The notes below the pieces were generated by a model. The model was given only the letters and a program-made list of their open reading frames with translations, made no database searches and was not told where the DNA came from. 64,000 bases of DNA from a virus: positions 1 to 64,000 of IMG/VR virus record IMGVR_UViG_3300035156_000041. One strand, given 5' to 3'. A program made the position numbers and the translations under genes. Shown piece by piece: positions 22,562 through 30,001 of the stretch (the stretch's first letter is position 1; every line of letters starts with the position of its first letter).

Positions 22562-22788
22562 TTACAATATCCGTAGTAATAGCTATTAGTGGCTACACAG
22601 CATTCTACCTTGCTTCACAGTTTGCGGAGTGGGCAGGTAAGACAGCAGCACGTATGGAGCCTGACGGTGTGATGTTCGGTGCACACTTCTGTGTATCTTT
22701 AGTGGCTACTATTGTTGCTGTCATTGGTATACTGTTCGGATGGTTGGTGCTATGCGATATGTTGTTGAGATTGCATTTGTGTCTTTGA
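22558..22788 (+). CDS. two-pass membrane protein, 76 aa
   Basis: 76 residues with transmembrane helices at ~3-22 (ISVVIAISGYTAFYLAS) and ~44-70 (FCVSLVATIVAVIGILFGWLVL). ATGA-coupled to the preceding gene. Function unknown. Confidence 0.7.
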   Translation: MITISVVIAISGYTAFYLASQFAEWAGKTAARMEPDGVMFGAHFCVSLVATIVAVIGILFGWLVLCDMLLRLHLCL

Positions 22789-22882
22789 CCTTAAGCGAAG
22801 AAATTCCTTGCCAGGAGGATGATAAGGGGTTATGATGGTTTATAGCGGAGATGTTCCGGGGTTTACTAACAAAGGAACTAAC

Positions 22883-23074
22883 ATGTCAGATGAACAACTT
22901 CTAGCCGAACTAAAAGAGCACATTCTACAGCAAGGTTATGAAGCATTCCTAATGTGGGCTGTAGGCAGCGACGACGTAAGGACAGAGTACTGTGCAGCAA
23001 CAGGATTGTGGCCCTCTGAGGACATTGACAAGTTTATTGAATGGGTGACAGAGAATTACTGGGGAGATGAGTAA
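22883..23074 (+). CDS. hypothetical protein, 63 aa, paralogue of 12805-13002
   Basis: Start at 22883 (AAAGGAA 6 nt upstream); an ATG at 22832 in frame would add 17 residues and is possible because it overlaps a tiny 27-codon frame by ATGA. Shares FL-x-W, D-x-R-x-EY and EW-x-T-x-x-YWGDE with 12805-13002. Acidic; function unknown. Confidence 0.68.
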   Translation: MSDEQLLAELKEHILQQGYEAFLMWAVGSDDVRTEYCAATGLWPSEDIDKFIEWVTENYWGDE

Positions 23075-23154
23075 CACCCTCACGCCATAGCCCCATGCCA
23101 GAGGAATGTTAGAGGGGCCGAGCGGGGAATTCTGCAAATAATTGAAAATAGCGC

Positions 23155-23183
23155 TTGCGATGTGTTCTGTAACGTGAGATGAT
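23155..23183 (+). promoter_or_regulatory. sigma70 promoter
   Basis: -35 TTGCGA, 17-bp spacer, -10 GATGAT; 41 nt before the ATG at 23224. Confidence 0.65.
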
Positions 23184-23223
23184 TACTACATCGAGCAGCA
23201 CTAACCAAACAGGAGCTTACATC

Positions 23224-23526
23224 ATGGCAATCAACAAAGAACTGAACATGAAGTTTATCAACGGCAAGCGTTATCGTTTTGAGCCTACCGTTGGCGAACT
23301 GGCTGATCTGGCACGCGTCCCTTACGTTGATTTGCTGTCGGCTGTGCTGGCCGATACGCTGGCCCCTGAAGTGTTGACAGGTGTGGTAGCTCAGGACAAA
23401 GCACGTCACGAAGCTAAGGAAGATGCTCGTATTGCTGATGTGAAACAGCGCCACGCTGATATCCGTAGCAAAGGCGTTTGTATGGAGCATAACCGCACAG
23501 TGTGGCATACGACTAACAGAGGTTGA
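23224..23526 (+). CDS. hypothetical protein, 100 aa
   Basis: 100 residues. Start after AGGAGCTTACATC; the in-frame upstream extension crosses the promoter and is rejected. Helical, charged centre (KARHEAKEDARIADVKQRH). No family. Confidence 0.75.
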   Translation: MAINKELNMKFINGKRYRFEPTVGELADLARVPYVDLLSAVLADTLAPEVLTGVVAQDKARHEAKEDARIADVKQRHADIRSKGVCMEHNRTVWHTTNRG

Positions 23527-23590
23527 TAGGTGCCTCTTCGGAGGCTTTACAGGCCCATAACGGCCTTCTAACACATAAGGAGAGTAAGAC

Positions 23591-23809
23591 ATGCCAGACA
23601 TTACAGAGAACGCTTGTACAGCCTGTGACGGGCTTGGAGAAGTGCTGGTAAGCTATTCAGCCTATCCAGACGATGAGCCTCCTACGAAGAAATGTACAGA
23701 ATGCAATGGCACAGGAGAGGGAGACGTGCAGGAATACGTAATGGGAGCTTGGCGGGATGCTGCGAAGCGTGGGGAAAAGCTGGGAGGATGGATTGTTACG
23801 AAGGCTTAG
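23591..23809 (+). CDS. DnaJ-type zinc-finger protein, 72 aa
   Basis: 72 residues with two CxxCxGxG motifs (CTACDGLG and CTECNGTG) separated by 22 residues, the zinc-binding arrangement of the DnaJ central domain. There is no J domain. Such small proteins occur in many phages; a chaperone-adaptor or nucleic-acid role is possible. AAGGAG site upstream. Confidence 0.78.
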   Translation: MPDITENACTACDGLGEVLVSYSAYPDDEPPTKKCTECNGTGEGDVQEYVMGAWRDAAKRGEKLGGWIVTKA

Positions 23810-23816
23810 ATAGTGC

Positions 23817-23845
23817 TTGACAGAGTGTGCTAGATGGGTGATGAT
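23817..23845 (+). promoter_or_regulatory. sigma70 promoter
   Basis: -35 TTGACA, 17-bp spacer, -10 GATGAT. Only a 22-codon frame (23842 on) follows before the next promoter, so it may make a short RNA or leader peptide. Confidence 0.55.
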
Positions 23846-23938
23846 GGCTTATCAGCACAGCTTTTTTGTGGTTGACGAAGTAGAGGTATGGGAGAAGAGG
23901 TTGCTTTGAAGAATGTTCAAAATAAACCTAAATAAAGC

Positions 23939-23966
23939 TTGCACACTCCAAAAATAAGCGTAGAAT
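23939..23966 (+). promoter_or_regulatory. sigma70 promoter of the AATAAAGCTTG type
   Basis: AATAAAGC, -35 TTGCAC, 16-bp spacer, -10 TAGAAT; 48 nt before the small gene at 24015. Confidence 0.65.
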
Positions 23967-24014
23967 AGAACTTGTTGGAGCAGCACTGCATAAGTTGACA
24001 GGAAACGCTGGATC

Positions 24015-24161
24015 ATGCCAAGTAGAATCTGCCGGAGTCCCGCAGTGAGATGGATAAAGCGAAACGGTGATAAAGTCGGGCACCAAACAAAGTCGAATGT
24101 TCCCAGTGATGCCGAAACAGATAAAGTAGTTGACAGGGTAGGCAAGAGTGGTAAGATGTAG
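24015..24161 (+). CDS. possible small basic protein, 48 aa
   Basis: 48 residues (MPSRICRSPAVRWIKRNGDK...), basic. Ribosome binding site is weak (GGATC). It lies after the 23939 promoter, and the next promoter (24130) overlaps its last codons, as happens at 17865-18005. Weak evidence overall. Confidence 0.4.
   Translation: MPSRICRSPAVRWIKRNGDKVGHQTKSNVPSDAETDKVVDRVGKSGKM
24130..24157 (+). promoter_or_regulatory. sigma70 promoter
   Basis: -35 TTGACA, 16-bp spacer, -10 TAAGAT; 40 nt before the ATG at 24198; leader ACCGAACAACCCACACAAAGG. Confidence 0.72.
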
Positions 24162-24197
24162 TCTCAGTACCGAACAACCCACACAAAGGAAAACATC

Positions 24198-24458
24198 ATG
24201 GCAATCGCTCAAATCAAAGTAGCTCCTTTCCGCACCGTAGTGGCTCGTAAGGAAGTTTTCGGTGGTTATCATGTTCAAGCTCTTTATTGTGCTGCCCGTA
24301 GTGCCCCCTTTGAGTGGATTGGTCATCCTGCTGTGTTTGCTACTAAAGAGCGCGCAGAGGCTTTTATGGCTAAGATAGAAACGGCTCTGGTGGCTAAGAA
24401 AGGTTGTCTGAACATGCAAGCATGGGGTAACGGAGTAGCAGCCTACGGCGTAATCTGA
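24198..24458 (+). CDS. hypothetical protein, 86 aa
   Basis: 86 residues, basic, beta then helix (RTVVARKEVFGGYHVQALYC, ERAEAFMAKIETALVAKK). AAAGGAAAA site, own promoter, own terminator. No family. Confidence 0.75.
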   Translation: MAIAQIKVAPFRTVVARKEVFGGYHVQALYCAARSAPFEWIGHPAVFATKERAEAFMAKIETALVAKKGCLNMQAWGNGVAAYGVI

Positions 24459-24461
24459 GAA

Positions 24462-24484
24462 TAAGCCTTTAGGGGCTTTTCTTT
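24462..24484 (+). terminator. intrinsic terminator
   Basis: AAGCC, short loop, GGCTT followed by TTCTTTT. Ends the 24198 gene. Confidence 0.7.
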
Positions 24485-24505
24485 TGAGCTAAGCGTAGAG
24501 AACAC

Positions 24506-24533
24506 TTGCATTGTGTGGCAGGTGTGCTATTAT
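24506..24533 (+). promoter_or_regulatory. sigma70 promoter
   Basis: -35 TTGCAT, 16-bp spacer, -10 TATTAT; 37 nt before the ATG at 24571. Confidence 0.68.
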
Positions 24534-24570
24534 GTACTCAGTACCCCGACAAACCTAACAAAAGAAAATC

Positions 24571-24819
24571 ATGTTCAACGCTACCGCTGCTAAATACCTT
24601 CGCTGGATTGCTACACAGAACGGCAGCATGGTGCAAGTGTTTGCGGCTAATGCTGAAGGTGGTTTCCTGAGCGTAGCTACTAAGCACTACGCTAACGACA
24701 CTATCACGGCAGAGGGTGTCAGTAAGGAAGAGGCAGTATGCGAAGCTTTAATTCAAGCTGGCCTGACGTTTGATGAATCCTTCGATCTGGCATTGTCGGC
24801 TAAGGTGGAGTGGCAGTAA
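24571..24819 (+). CDS. hypothetical protein, 82 aa
   Basis: 82 residues, Ala-rich, acidic. Ribosome binding site weak (AAAGAAA). Regular mixed alpha/beta pattern. No family. Confidence 0.73.
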   Translation: MFNATAAKYLRWIATQNGSMVQVFAANAEGGFLSVATKHYANDTITAEGVSKEEAVCEALIQAGLTFDESFDLALSAKVEWQ

Positions 24820-24854
24820 GCACAGCCCGGGAGGGCTACTAACAAGGGGATTGC

Positions 24855-25040
24855 ATGCACAGCGTGACATTGATAGATGAAGAAAACGACGTAATAGCAC
24901 TTGCACGTAAGCTTGATTGCATAGATGAGCTATGTTCTTTAGAGGACTACCACCCTGACTATGGTAAAGTGGTTCCATACTGGAAGCCTAGATGGTTCGC
25001 GTTAGCACTGTTCAAAGAGCTAAAGAGTAACAACACATAG
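24855..25040 (+). CDS. small hypothetical protein, 61 aa
   Basis: 61 residues, acidic N-terminal half with aromatic KPRWFALALFKEL end. AAGGGG site before the ATG; strong terminator follows. Last gene of the rightward early block. Confidence 0.7.
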   Translation: MHSVTLIDEENDVIALARKLDCIDELCSLEDYHPDYGKVVPYWKPRWFALALFKELKSNNT

Positions 25041-25050
25041 CAATACCATA

Positions 25051-25075
25051 GAGCGCCCTTAGAGGCGCTTTTATT
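25051..25075 (+). terminator. intrinsic terminator
   Basis: AGCGCC, loop CTTAGA, GGCGCT, then TTTATT. Closes the early region. Confidence 0.85.
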
Positions 25076-25848
25076 ATATCTGTTACACATATACCAAATC
25101 CGCTGCACGATGGCCCTGTAGGGCTGCTATGGTTCGCCTATGAGGCCGTCTGTATGGTACTGCTACAGGGTGGGCTGTATAGGGCACAGTGCAAGGGGTC
25201 GCAGTAGGCTATCACCTGTGTGTGTAAGCCTGTGGATAATTATGCATAAGTACACCTGCTATGGTATGTAGTACACTATTGTATAGCGTGCTATCTATTA
25301 AGTAACAATCGATGCCTTCTTTCTTAGTTCACTATAATGGAATGCTGTGCAGTATAGTGGATAGTATTACTCCGTAGCAACCCCTATCAGTACCATCTAG
25401 CGATGTCTCCCAAGCAACCTTTCTTAGCAGTAATAGTGTGGAATAGTTGCTTGTGGGGCAATGAAAGGTGCTAGTGTGACAATGAATAGACACGTAGCAG
25501 CCACCTAGCAGCGCCATCGAGTAATACCCTACAACAGGCTGAGAGCTAGTATCCATGCGGGTTACAGCCTGGTAGGGCCATAGGCAGTCATGCGCCAGGG
25601 TGATAACGATATCTCTTAAGTGCCATCTCTGATCCGAATGACGGTGAGATTCGACCAGGCGTTAAAAAGCCCTAGGAGGCCGTAGGAGCGTCGAAGGGCT
25701 TAGAAGGTAGGGTGATGAGGGAAGGCTTGTGATTGTTCAATGGCGCTATATTTTAACGCAGGAAATGGGGGTGTTTTGTACCTTTTATCCAGTGTTTAAC
25801 TATGCAGGCGTGTATTAGCAAAACTGAGAAAGTAAACACCTAAATATG
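25076..25848. other. long non-coding region with a perfect DnaA box
   Basis: About 770 bp with no supported gene. TGTGGATAA at 25231-25239 is a perfect DnaA box (reverse of TTATCCACA) and is followed at once by TTATGCATA. Around it are many imperfect repeats of GCTATGGT-, GTATGGTA- and CTACAGGG-type words and short palindromes. It could be a second origin, a host-factor binding region or a transcription boundary. An endonuclease gene ends at its right border. Confidence 0.5.
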
Positions 25849-27015
25849 TTAGCTAGGTTCCCAGTGGATAAGTGCATCATAAGCCTTGTCGGAAATAAAA
25901 TTTTCATAAGATTTTGCAAGTTTTTTAACATAGTCCATACGATATTTCTTGTAAGCAAACTGTGCGTCTCCCTTGGTCGGGTATGTCCCTAAAAAAATTG
26001 GAAGATTTTCTGCTTGAAATTTCACATCAAACCCTTGACTAGTCTTGCGAACCACTGTAGAGTCACCTTTATTGATGATGGCATAGTTGATTACGTTAGG
26101 TACAAACACACAAGACTCAGCACAGTAGATTTTGCAGTTTGGGGAGAGTAAATCCTTCTCCAGTACGTAACCCATACCCCAACCGGGTTGCTGTACAGCC
26201 CAGTCGCAGAACTTTTGAGCATCTGAAAACTCATCTGAGATAGTCACACCGTTATATGTATTGTGAAACTTCTGAAAGCTGCCGTCTTTCTTAGCACGTT
26301 GAGTCACGTTGTTATGGAGCTTACCAAGCCGAGTCTGGATGAACTTATCTCCCATCTGGAATCTTAACACCCAGTTACCTTGACGATCCTTGAAATCAAT
26401 ATGCAAGACATTCTTACTTACTACAATATCTTCTGGAGAGAACTCCATAAGAGCGGCTGAGGCATTGTCCAAGCAAGCTTTAGTGTACTGCTCACGCGAC
26501 TCTTTAAAAGCTTCCCTAGAGGCAGCTAAGGCAGCCTTACGAGCCTCAAGACCTTCTCGGTACTCCTTCATTGCCTTGGCCCTAGCCTCACGCTTGATAC
26601 GAAACTTAGTCTGCTCTGCCTCGAACTTATCCTTTGCAATTTTATCAATACGTTTCCGCTCTGTCCGCTCGGTGTCCTTAATAGCTTTGTCTGTTACATA
26701 GCCACACAGTGCAGCATCTTTTTGGACAGTTGTAATATTTCCAGTGTCTTCAAAAATAATACTGACAGCCTTATTGTTCTTACATTCTAAAATTTTAAAA
26801 TTTCCGTAGGCGCTGGAACGCAGCGTCTCCCCTACAGAAAGTTCTCGACGTGCGCTTACGTTGCCACTTAGGAAGGCATTACCTGAGACAGTTTTAGTGT
26901 CGCCTGTATCCTCAAATTTTACGAGCAGCCTACCTCCACGATCACCTTTGTGAACTTCTAACACTTCCATCCAACCACAGTTTACACCCTCACTACGTTG
27001 TCCAATGGTAATCAT
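25849..27015 (-). CDS. AP2/HNH-like phage endonuclease
   Basis: 388 residues. Residues ~10-110: two small beta-barrel repeats (VKFEDTGDTKTV and IIFEDTGNITTV). Residues ~110-180: long charged helix, probably coiled coil. Residues ~215-330: the pattern FHNTYNGVTISDEFSDAQKFCDWAVQQPG, then LEKDLLSPNCKIYCAESCVFVP-x-x-IN, typical of phage endonucleases allied to AP2/HNH proteins. Residues ~335-385: GFDVKFQAENLPIFLGTYPTKGDAQFAYKKYR, an AP2-like DNA-binding module. Classic HNH residues are not obvious. Own promoter upstream; orientation opposite to neighbours marks it as a mobile gene. Confidence 0.78.
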   Translation of the reverse strand: MITIGQRSEGVNCGWMEVLEVHKGDRGGRLLVKFEDTGDTKTVSGNAFLSGNVSARRELSVGETLRSSAYGNFKILECKNNKAVSIIFEDTGNITTVQKDAALCGYVTDKAIKDTERTERKRIDKIAKDKFEAEQTKFRIKREARAKAMKEYREGLEARKAALAASREAFKESREQYTKACLDNASAALMEFSPEDIVVSKNVLHIDFKDRQGNWVLRFQMGDKFIQTRLGKLHNNVTQRAKKDGSFQKFHNTYNGVTISDEFSDAQKFCDWAVQQPGWGMGYVLEKDLLSPNCKIYCAESCVFVPNVINYAIINKGDSTVVRKTSQGFDVKFQAENLPIFLGTYPTKGDAQFAYKKYRMDYVKKLAKSYENFISDKAYDALIHWEPS

Positions 27016-27045
27016 GTTCTCTCCAGTTAAGTTATCTACTCTTTC

Positions 27046-27074
27046 AGTATACCACTAAACGTTCTGTTTGTCAA
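27046..27074 (-). promoter_or_regulatory. sigma70 promoter for the AP2/HNH-like gene
   Basis: Minus strand: -35 TTGACA, 17-bp spacer, -10 TATACT; about 30 nt before the start at 27015, with GGAGAGAAC as ribosome binding site. Confidence 0.75.
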
Positions 27075-27120
27075 GTGTTATCTAGCTTATCCTAACACTT
27101 AAATATATCTCACAAACCTG

Positions 27121-27149
27121 TTGACACTTCTGAGACGGACATGTAAGAT
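27121..27149 (+). promoter_or_regulatory. sigma70 promoter for the serine recombinase
   Basis: -35 TTGACA, 17-bp spacer, -10 TAAGAT; 29 nt before the ATG at 27179. It diverges from the endonuclease promoter 47 bp away. Confidence 0.75.
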
Positions 27150-27178
27150 GTCTATATCGAATCCAACAGGAGCAACAG

Positions 27179-27826
27179 ATGTCTAAAGTATTCGGCTACA
27201 TGAGGGTTAGCCAGTCGTCCCAGACGGTAGAGAACCAGAAGATTGAACTCCTTGCCAGCCACATGACAATCACTGAGTGGTATGCAGATGAAGGCGTTAG
27301 TGGAAGCATCCCTCAAATGGAACGTAAGGGCTTTAGCGAGATGCGCCAAGCCATGTCAGAGGGCGACACACTGGTAGTAGCGAAGCTCGACAGATTGGGC
27401 CGTAACGCCTACGATGTAATGGGCACAGTGAATCACTTAAAGGAAGACGGCATCAAGATTGTTGTGCTCCAGCTTGGGCAGATGGACGTAACCTCCCCCG
27501 CAGGTAAGATGATGTTGACAATGCTTGCGGCTGTCGCTGAGATGGAGATGGACGTTCTGAAAGAGCGCATCCACGCAGGGCTGATCCGTGCTAAATCTGA
27601 AGGTGTTATTATGGGCGCTCCAAACAAGATTGACCCTGAGACGTTACAAGCAATGTGTAGTGACAAAGCATGTGGAGCCACACTAGACCAGATAGCTGCA
27701 AAGTATGACGTAGCTCGTGCCACAGCAGCACGTACCATCAGCCGTTGGAAGGACAACATCGAAGGCTACACATTCGAGTTCCATAGCAAGGCTCGGTACA
27801 CTGAAAAGAAACGTGCAGCACAATGA
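27179..27826 (+). CDS. small serine recombinase (resolvase/invertase family)
   Basis: 215 residues. Catalytic N-terminal domain: GYMRVS with nucleophile Ser11, VENQKIEL, VAKLDRLGRN carrying the active-site arginines, then the dimer helix AAVAEMEMDVLKERIHAGL and GVIMGAPNKI. C-terminal HTH at ~165-190 (GATLDQIAAKYDVARATAARTI). Normal length for Hin/Gin/Tn3 resolvases. It could resolve multimers, invert a segment or move DNA; its crossover site is not evident. CAGGAG site, own promoter. Confidence 0.92.
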   Translation: MSKVFGYMRVSQSSQTVENQKIELLASHMTITEWYADEGVSGSIPQMERKGFSEMRQAMSEGDTLVVAKLDRLGRNAYDVMGTVNHLKEDGIKIVVLQLGQMDVTSPAGKMMLTMLAAVAEMEMDVLKERIHAGLIRAKSEGVIMGAPNKIDPETLQAMCSDKACGATLDQIAAKYDVARATAARTISRWKDNIEGYTFEFHSKARYTEKKRAAQ

Positions 27827-27847
27827 GAAAAGCCCGCTTGCGCGGGC
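27825..27847 (-). terminator. intrinsic terminator for the 27852-31387 operon
   Basis: GCCCGC-TTGC-GCGGGC 6-bp GC stem; on the minus strand it is followed by TTTTCT. It lies just past the stop of the permuted SLOG gene and also just past the recombinase stop, so it may act on both strands. Confidence 0.8.
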
Positions 27848-27851
27848 CTAT

Positions 27852-28367
27852 TCACGTGTACAACTGTGCCAATATTTCTTCCCTAGTATGCGTAACATCT
27901 TTACCATCCTCGTGACGCTGTAAAAATCCTTTGGGCAATGTAATCGTACAATCAACACCAAGTTTGACAGCAGCCCACCCTCCAGAAATATCCACACCTG
28001 TCTGTCCACCACTGATAATCTTTGAGATTGGATAATGTTTATGCACCAATCCCAGCATGGAGTAGACATACCAATTAATCTTGTCTTGATTGCAGCCATG
28101 CTTAACAACGGTATTTATACCGTTACCAGCGACGTTGATTACAGGATTCTCAATTTTGTGGACAACCCGCCACAGATTTCTGGCGTTGACAATTTCAGAG
28201 TCCTGAAGGTCTAGCTTCAAATATTTATCACCAGCCGCTTTGTGCGTCAGCCTCTCCCCAGCAGTATTGTAATCCACAGCAAGCGCAATGGTGACATCAG
28301 CGTCGGCTGCATTAGCCCAAGTACGAGGCGCATAGCTGGAGCTACTATGTTCTAGAATCTCAATCAT
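27852..28367 (-). CDS. circularly permuted SLOG-family protein
   Basis: 171 residues. The C-terminal part (KIISGGQTGVDISGGWAAVKLG, then LPKGF-x-x-R-x-EDG) matches what is normally the N-terminus of the SLOG subgroup annotated as putative molybdenum carriers. The N-terminal part (SSYAPRTWANAADADVTIALA, TAGERLTHKAA, VINVAGNGI) matches its usual C-terminal half. The order is thus permuted. SLOG proteins bind nucleotides or related ligands; some serve in defence or signalling, but this one's ligand is unknown. Last gene of the operon; ATGA overlap upstream. Confidence 0.78.
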   Translation of the reverse strand: MIEILEHSSSSYAPRTWANAADADVTIALAVDYNTAGERLTHKAAGDKYLKLDLQDSEIVNARNLWRVVHKIENPVINVAGNGINTVVKHGCNQDKINWYVYSMLGLVHKHYPISKIISGGQTGVDISGGWAAVKLGVDCTITLPKGFLQRHEDGKDVTHTREEILAQLYT

Positions 28368-28561
28368 TTATCTTCCTTCTCAGTCAGCCACCTAAACCCA
28401 CCACTATCCATAAACTCCTTCCAAGACTGCTCAGCACGAGCTTCCTCAGCTTTCCTCAAAGGGTTGTTATCCATGTCACCTTGTAAGCCTCTGGCCCTCA
28501 TCTCACAAGGGCAGTAAGGCTCTCCGTACATTGATCCCATACAGGCACATGCGTATGTCAT
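28364..28561 (-). CDS. small cysteine-rich protein, 65 aa
   Basis: Start at the ATG at 28561 with GGAG 6 nt upstream; an ATG 12 nt earlier overlaps the previous gene and is less likely. Four cysteines (YACACMGSMYGEPYCPC) could bind zinc; the rest is charged and helical. ATGA overlap with the SLOG gene. Confidence 0.7.
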   Translation of the reverse strand: MTYACACMGSMYGEPYCPCEMRARGLQGDMDNNPLRKAEEARAEQSWKEFMDSGGFRWLTEKEDK

Positions 28562-28562
28562 T

Positions 28563-28772
28563 TCAGTCTCCATAACATGTCAAGTCTTCCTCGAAAGCCT
28601 GTTCTGGCGTATGCCCAACATGGTAATAATTCTTCCAGTGCTCTCTGTCCAAAGTACCCATCTCTGTAATCTCCAGAAACTTATTCTTGAACATGTGAAA
28701 ATAAACTTGCATCATCCACGAGTCAAACATTGTAAGGCCCACTGTAGGGAAATCCTCGTTATCGTCAATCAT
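28563..28772 (-). CDS. hypothetical protein, 69 aa
   Basis: Start at 28772, with GGGGAGG close upstream. Acidic, aromatic (DSWMMQVYFHMFKNKFLEI). Ends one base before the next gene's start. No family. Confidence 0.7.
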   Translation of the reverse strand: MIDDNEDFPTVGLTMFDSWMMQVYFHMFKNKFLEITEMGTLDREHWKNYYHVGHTPEQAFEEDLTCYGD

Positions 28773-28930
28773 TGATCCTCCCCTTTCCACTCACCAACAT
28801 GGCATAGCCAATCCTTCATAACCTTGTATTCAAGATAACAAGGAACATTACAACGTGTGCTAAAATAATGCCGAAGCTCATTAAAGAGTTGTTGGCGCTC
28901 TAGCTCCTCCACTGATTTAGGCTCTTTCAT
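28769..28930 (-). CDS. small hypothetical protein, 53 aa
   Basis: 53 residues (MKEPKSVEELERQQLFNELR...), charged, two cysteines in CNVPC. ATGA overlap downstream and TGATG overlap upstream. The next gene's ribosome binding site lies in its last codons. Confidence 0.65.
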   Translation of the reverse strand: MKEPKSVEELERQQLFNELRHYFSTRCNVPCYLEYKVMKDWLCHVGEWKGEDQ

Positions 28931-29082
28931 CACAGCCTCCAAGTATTGTCAACATCTGGCACAAATGTCATAGCTACTGTTAATCCTCCTATATTTTGTT
29001 CACGGTAACGCACGAGCCAGCCTCCAGGTACTCGTGTACGTTCTGTGCAATTGTCAATATGTTGCCAAATTAGTGTGCTCAT
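28930..29082 (-). CDS. small hypothetical protein, 50 aa
   Basis: 50 residues, beta-like (TRVPGGWLVRYREQNIGGLTVAM). Both ends overlap neighbours (TGATG, ATGA). No family. Confidence 0.65.
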   Translation of the reverse strand: MSTLIWQHIDNCTERTRVPGGWLVRYREQNIGGLTVAMTFVPDVDNTWRL

Positions 29083-29231
29083 TGTGAAGCCTTAATAGTG
29101 TAGTAAATCATTGTAGCTACAAGTATTCCTGAAATAGCTAAAAAGATGTGAGGGGTTAAAAATAAGATTGGCATGACAACTGTTCCAACAAGCCCGTAGG
29201 GTGTCACGCGCCAGCGATAACATCTGCACAT
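29079..29231 (-). CDS. two-pass small membrane protein, 50 aa
   Basis: 50 residues, basic N-terminus (MCRCYRWR) and hydrophobic segments ~13-26 and ~29-43. GGAGG site before the ATG. ATGA overlap downstream. Unknown function. Confidence 0.62.
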   Translation of the reverse strand: MCRCYRWRVTPYGLVGTVVMPILFLTPHIFLAISGILVATMIYYTIKASQ

Positions 29232-29285
29232 ACAACCTCCAATTAGTAAAGCCCACAAGCCTTGTGAGCTAATGGGCTTAGTGTA

Positions 29286-29993
29286 TTACTCTTGTGGAGC
29301 CTTGTCAACTGCTTTAACAGCAGGTTTGCTAACTTTCTTAGCAGCGGGTTTACGAGCTTTCTTGACAGGCTTAGGGTTTTGCAGTTCTTCCATCTTAGCG
29401 GCCAGCCAGTCGTTGCGCTGCTCATGACGGTCAATCCAGTCATTCGCCGTCAACCATACATCCTGTCCCTTGATAAGACCTTCAATCTCGTCAGTGCTCA
29501 AAAAACCGGCATAAGTACGACGCACCCAATCTGGCATAAACTTGTTATAGAACTGCGTCGATGCTGCAAATTCGTTGTACGCGCCGCCTGTACCAAGGCT
29601 ACCAGAGTGAATCAAGGAATTAAATCCTTCTGACAACTCAAACGACAGAGAGTTGAGCAGGATAGCACTAGCAGCGGATGAACAGTTGCCCGTAGCTACA
29701 GTGTGGATGTGTGCCTTGCAGCCAATCATAGCGTGGATAAAAGCGTCCGTAGCGTCCATGTTGCCACCAGGGGACTGCAAACGAATTTCAATCTCGTCAT
29801 CCTCGCCAGCCATGTTCATAGCCTGGATAGCGTATTCAAACTGGCTAACATCTTCAATCTGACGATTCAAGTTAATGATGTATGTGCCAGAACGACTTGG
29901 CAGGTAGGAAACATCGAAGGGTCCGCAAGCATCGTCATCACGGCGGGACGCTTTAGGTTCGGTTTGGGAAGAGATTTTTGGTGAATTAAACAT
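29286..29993 (-). CDS. ClpP-like serine protease
   Basis: 235 residues from the ATG at 29993 (AAGGAACAAC). ClpP fold markers: IRLQSPGG (74-77 oxyanion/beta region), GNCSSAASAILL with predicted nucleophile Ser106, and NSLIHS with His129. The C-terminal ~35 residues are Lys/Ala/Pro-rich and probably disordered. It is separate from the S49 head protease at 35955, so the phage encodes two ClpP/SppA-fold enzymes. It may act with host Clp ATPases or in head maturation; the partner is unknown. Next to the phoH-like gene. Confidence 0.82.
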   Translation of the reverse strand: MFNSPKISSQTEPKASRRDDDACGPFDVSYLPSRSGTYIINLNRQIEDVSQFEYAIQAMNMAGEDDEIEIRLQSPGGNMDATDAFIHAMIGCKAHIHTVATGNCSSAASAILLNSLSFELSEGFNSLIHSGSLGTGGAYNEFAASTQFYNKFMPDWVRRTYAGFLSTDEIEGLIKGQDVWLTANDWIDRHEQRNDWLAAKMEELQNPKPVKKARKPAAKKVSKPAVKAVDKAPQE

Positions 29994-30001
29994 GTTGTTC
30001 C

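Noticed and set aside
22752-22835. 27-codon frame MRYVVEIAFVSL... between two genes
   Set aside because: It overlaps the membrane-protein gene by 37 bp without a clear ribosome binding site; only the ATGA overlap with 22832 speaks for it.
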